A DNA stretch of 64,000 bases from Phycisphaerales bacterium AB-hyl4 (GTDB lineage: Bacteria > Planctomycetota > Phycisphaerae > Phycisphaerales > Phycisphaeraceae): positions 124,001 to 188,000 of the forward strand of contig JBGUBD010000007.1 of assembly GCA_041821185.1 (NCBI GenBank). The letters are read 5' to 3'. This document shows positions 62,695 through 64,000 of this stretch, one piece after another. The translations under genes and the position numbers were made by a program. Position 1 is the first letter of the stretch, and every line of letters starts with the position of its first letter. The notes under the pieces were generated by a model. That model was not told the DNA's origin. It did no database searches and worked only from the letters and a program-made list of their open reading frames with translations.

Positions 62695-63585
62695 GTGAGT
62701 GAGCCGACCAGTGACAACGCCGTTGAGACCAAGGCGGCGCAGGGCGGAACGCTGCCAGCGTTCGACGCGTGGATGGCGAGCAACCCGTGGCATCCGCGGA
62801 TCGTGCCGTTCGCGGTATACCTCGTCTTCCTGGCGATCATCGAGTTTGTGCGCGGCTATTGGCTGCTGAGCTACCCGCTGTTGTATGGCGTGCAGTGCAT
62901 CACGGTGGCGTGGCTGCTGTGGCGGTATCGCAAGCTGTTGCCGGAACTGACGATCAAGTTTCACTGGCTGGCAGTACCCACCGGCGTCGGGCTTTGCGTG
63001 GCGTGGGTGGCGCTGGGGTACGCGATGATCTGGCTCGCCCCGGGCTGGTTCGCAGCGGGCGACGAGCCGCATTACATGCAGGAAATGCAGGGCGAACACC
63101 CGGGCGTGTTCTACGTGTCGATGGTGTTGCGGCTGATCGGCATGGCGATGCTCGTGCCGCTGTTCGAGGAGCTTTTCATCCGCAGTGCCTGCCTGCGCGG
63201 GCTCCACTCAGCGAAGAAAACCAAAGCAGGGCTGGTGCAACTCGCGGAAGACATGCCGCTGATCGGCGAGCGCGTCATGCACACGCAAGCCGCGAAGGAG
63301 GCGGCGAAGTACCCCGCCGCGTTCACGCAGCAGTTGCGCGAGTGGCCGGTGGGCAAGTTGACGATGTTCGGCGTGTTTGCCTCGACGTTCATCTTCATGG
63401 TTCACCACCTGCCTCGCGACTGGCCGGGCACGATCGTCTGTGCCGCGGTGTGGTGCTGGCTGCTGTGGTACACGAACCGCGGCGAACGACGCATGGGCCT
63501 CGGGCCGATCGCGTGGTCGCATGGCATTACCAATGCGGCGTTGTGGTGGTGGTGCTGGCAGATGGGCGACTGGCAGTTTCTTTAA
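62695..63585 (+). CDS. CPBP-family intramembrane metalloprotease
   Basis: The 296-residue integral membrane protein has the three CPBP (CAAX protease/Abi) motifs: FEELFIRSACLRG (EExxxR, near residue 161), FMVHHLPRD and WSHGITNAAL. About 60 polar residues (KTKAGLVQLAEDMPLIGERV and following) sit between motifs one and two, as in CAAX-protease-related proteins linked to exosortase systems. No exosortase gene is nearby. The start is GTG 62695; the ribosome site is weak. Substrate unknown. Confidence 0.85.
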   Translation: MSEPTSDNAVETKAAQGGTLPAFDAWMASNPWHPRIVPFAVYLVFLAIIEFVRGYWLLSYPLLYGVQCITVAWLLWRYRKLLPELTIKFHWLAVPTGVGLCVAWVALGYAMIWLAPGWFAAGDEPHYMQEMQGEHPGVFYVSMVLRLIGMAMLVPLFEELFIRSACLRGLHSAKKTKAGLVQLAEDMPLIGERVMHTQAAKEAAKYPAAFTQQLREWPVGKLTMFGVFASTFIFMVHHLPRDWPGTIVCAAVWCWLLWYTNRGERRMGLGPIAWSHGITNAALWWWCWQMGDWQFL

Positions 63586-63666
63586 TCAAACCCCTTCATA
63601 TTAATTATTTACGATCTATCCCCGCATCGGCCTGATGCTGCGGATTGCTGCCTTGCTTTCGTCTGC

Positions 63667-63687
63667 TGTGGGGTCTATTGTGGGTAC
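63667..63687. promoter_or_regulatory. Direct repeat upstream of the integrase gene
   Basis: TGTGGGGTC and TGTGGGTAC, spaced by three bases, 38 bases before the integrase ATG. TGTGGGTA repeats often precede tyrosine-recombinase genes of integrated elements. This could be a recombinase-binding or attachment region. Confidence 0.35.
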
Positions 63688-63724
63688 TTCACGCATCGGC
63701 ATCCGCCGAAGGGGAGTATTCAAC

Positions 63725-64000
63725 ATGGCGCTTTACAAGCGGGACGGTTCACCGAACTGGTGGATTGAGTTTGAATTCAACGGGCAACGGGTGCGGAAGT
63801 CGGCCCGCACAGCCAACAGGCGAAGGGCGGAAGATGTCGAGCGAAAGCTACGCCAAGACATGCACGACCACCACGTCTTAGGCAAGCCCGTGGTGAAGTC
63901 GATGACGTTCGAAGATGCAGCAGAACGTTACCTGAAGACGCATCTAAAGCCGAAGGGCCAGAAAGCGGCGACGGCCAGGAACGACGCATACAAAATCAAC
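63725..64000 (+). CDS. Tyrosine recombinase/integrase, N-terminal part (runs off the window)
   Basis: The frame is open to the right edge (92 codons). The product begins MALYKRDGSPNWWIEFEFNG, then RVRKSARTANRRRAEDVERK, typical of the arm-binding domain of phage-type integrases. After it comes the start of a SAM-like core-binding domain (MTFEDAAERYLKTHLKPKG). The catalytic domain lies outside the window. GGGGAG is eight bases before the ATG. It suggests that an integrated element or its remnant begins near here. Confidence 0.8.
   Translation, partial: MALYKRDGSPNWWIEFEFNGQRVRKSARTANRRRAEDVERKLRQDMHDHHVLGKPVVKSMTFEDAAERYLKTHLKPKGQKAATARNDAYKIN

Noticed and set aside
63645..63881. 78-codon plus-strand frame at the right edge
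   Set aside because: Another frame at 63725 gives a clear integrase N-terminus with a strong ribosome site.

Overview
The window is GC-rich, gene-dense chromosomal DNA that looks like a planctomycete, most likely of class Phycisphaerae. This is inference from gene style. One membrane protein (35040-35696) begins with a CxxCxYDLRGLP...CPECG zinc ribbon of a kind common in that class. There is also a likely futalosine-pathway deaminase, an N-terminal cytochrome c joined to a PQQ-type sugar dehydrogenase, a GH63-like glucosidase and a Peptidase_Mx-type metallopeptidase. No rRNA, complete tRNA or CRISPR array was found.

Layout. 1-4250: end of an iron-type ABC importer (permease, ATPase), a GT2 glycosyltransferase and an HD-GYP protein. 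4347-9973: a large FecR-domain protein with an Arg-rich repeated tail, an FHA protein, hemW and an OmpA-like lipoprotein. 10163-17295: amidohydrolase, queuosine-precursor transporter, metallopeptidase, NfeD/SppA-like membrane protease, CDGSH protein and purF. 17455-26132: comEC, a divergent PTPS-family protein, the GH63-like enzyme, a 59-residue DUF1328 protein, dnaB and rpmA. 26374-31794: a type VII-secretion-like cluster made of two small W-x-D helical proteins around an unknown coiled-coil protein, followed by a 1340-residue multi-domain FtsK/EccC-type ATPase. 31955-41670: LysM lipoprotein, aat, rsmJ, a beta-lactamase-fold hydrolase, a zinc-ribbon membrane protein, a second iron-type permease and a SWIM-SNF2 helicase. 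41671-44722: a GlcNAc catabolic operon (gntR, nagB-like, nagA) behind a visible promoter. 45151-55191: PQQ dehydrogenase, wecC, several envelope proteins, and the agmatine-to-putrescine pair (agmatine deiminase, N-carbamoylputrescine amidase). 55375-63585: MATE transporter, dnaJ/cbpA-clpB chaperone pair, hemC, a short GGQ release-factor-like protein and a CPBP protease. 63725 to the edge: the start of a tyrosine-recombinase-like integrase, so a mobile element may begin at the right border.

The most interesting system is the 26.4-31.8 kb cluster. It has small WXG100-like proteins and an EccC-like motor but none of the usual partner proteins. The intact P-loop lies in the second ATPase domain, not the first. 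Other unusual points are a PTPS-family enzyme that keeps its zinc ligands but lacks the catalytic triad, a NagB-like protein that has lost its sugar-phosphate loop, an orphan terminated RNA candidate near 50.7 kb, and several families of intergenic repeats (7-bp-period islands, gene-end palindromes, REP/REPIN-like elements).

Most start codons were chosen from Shine-Dalgarno sequences and domain boundaries. The functions given are family-level readings from motifs; no database search was possible.
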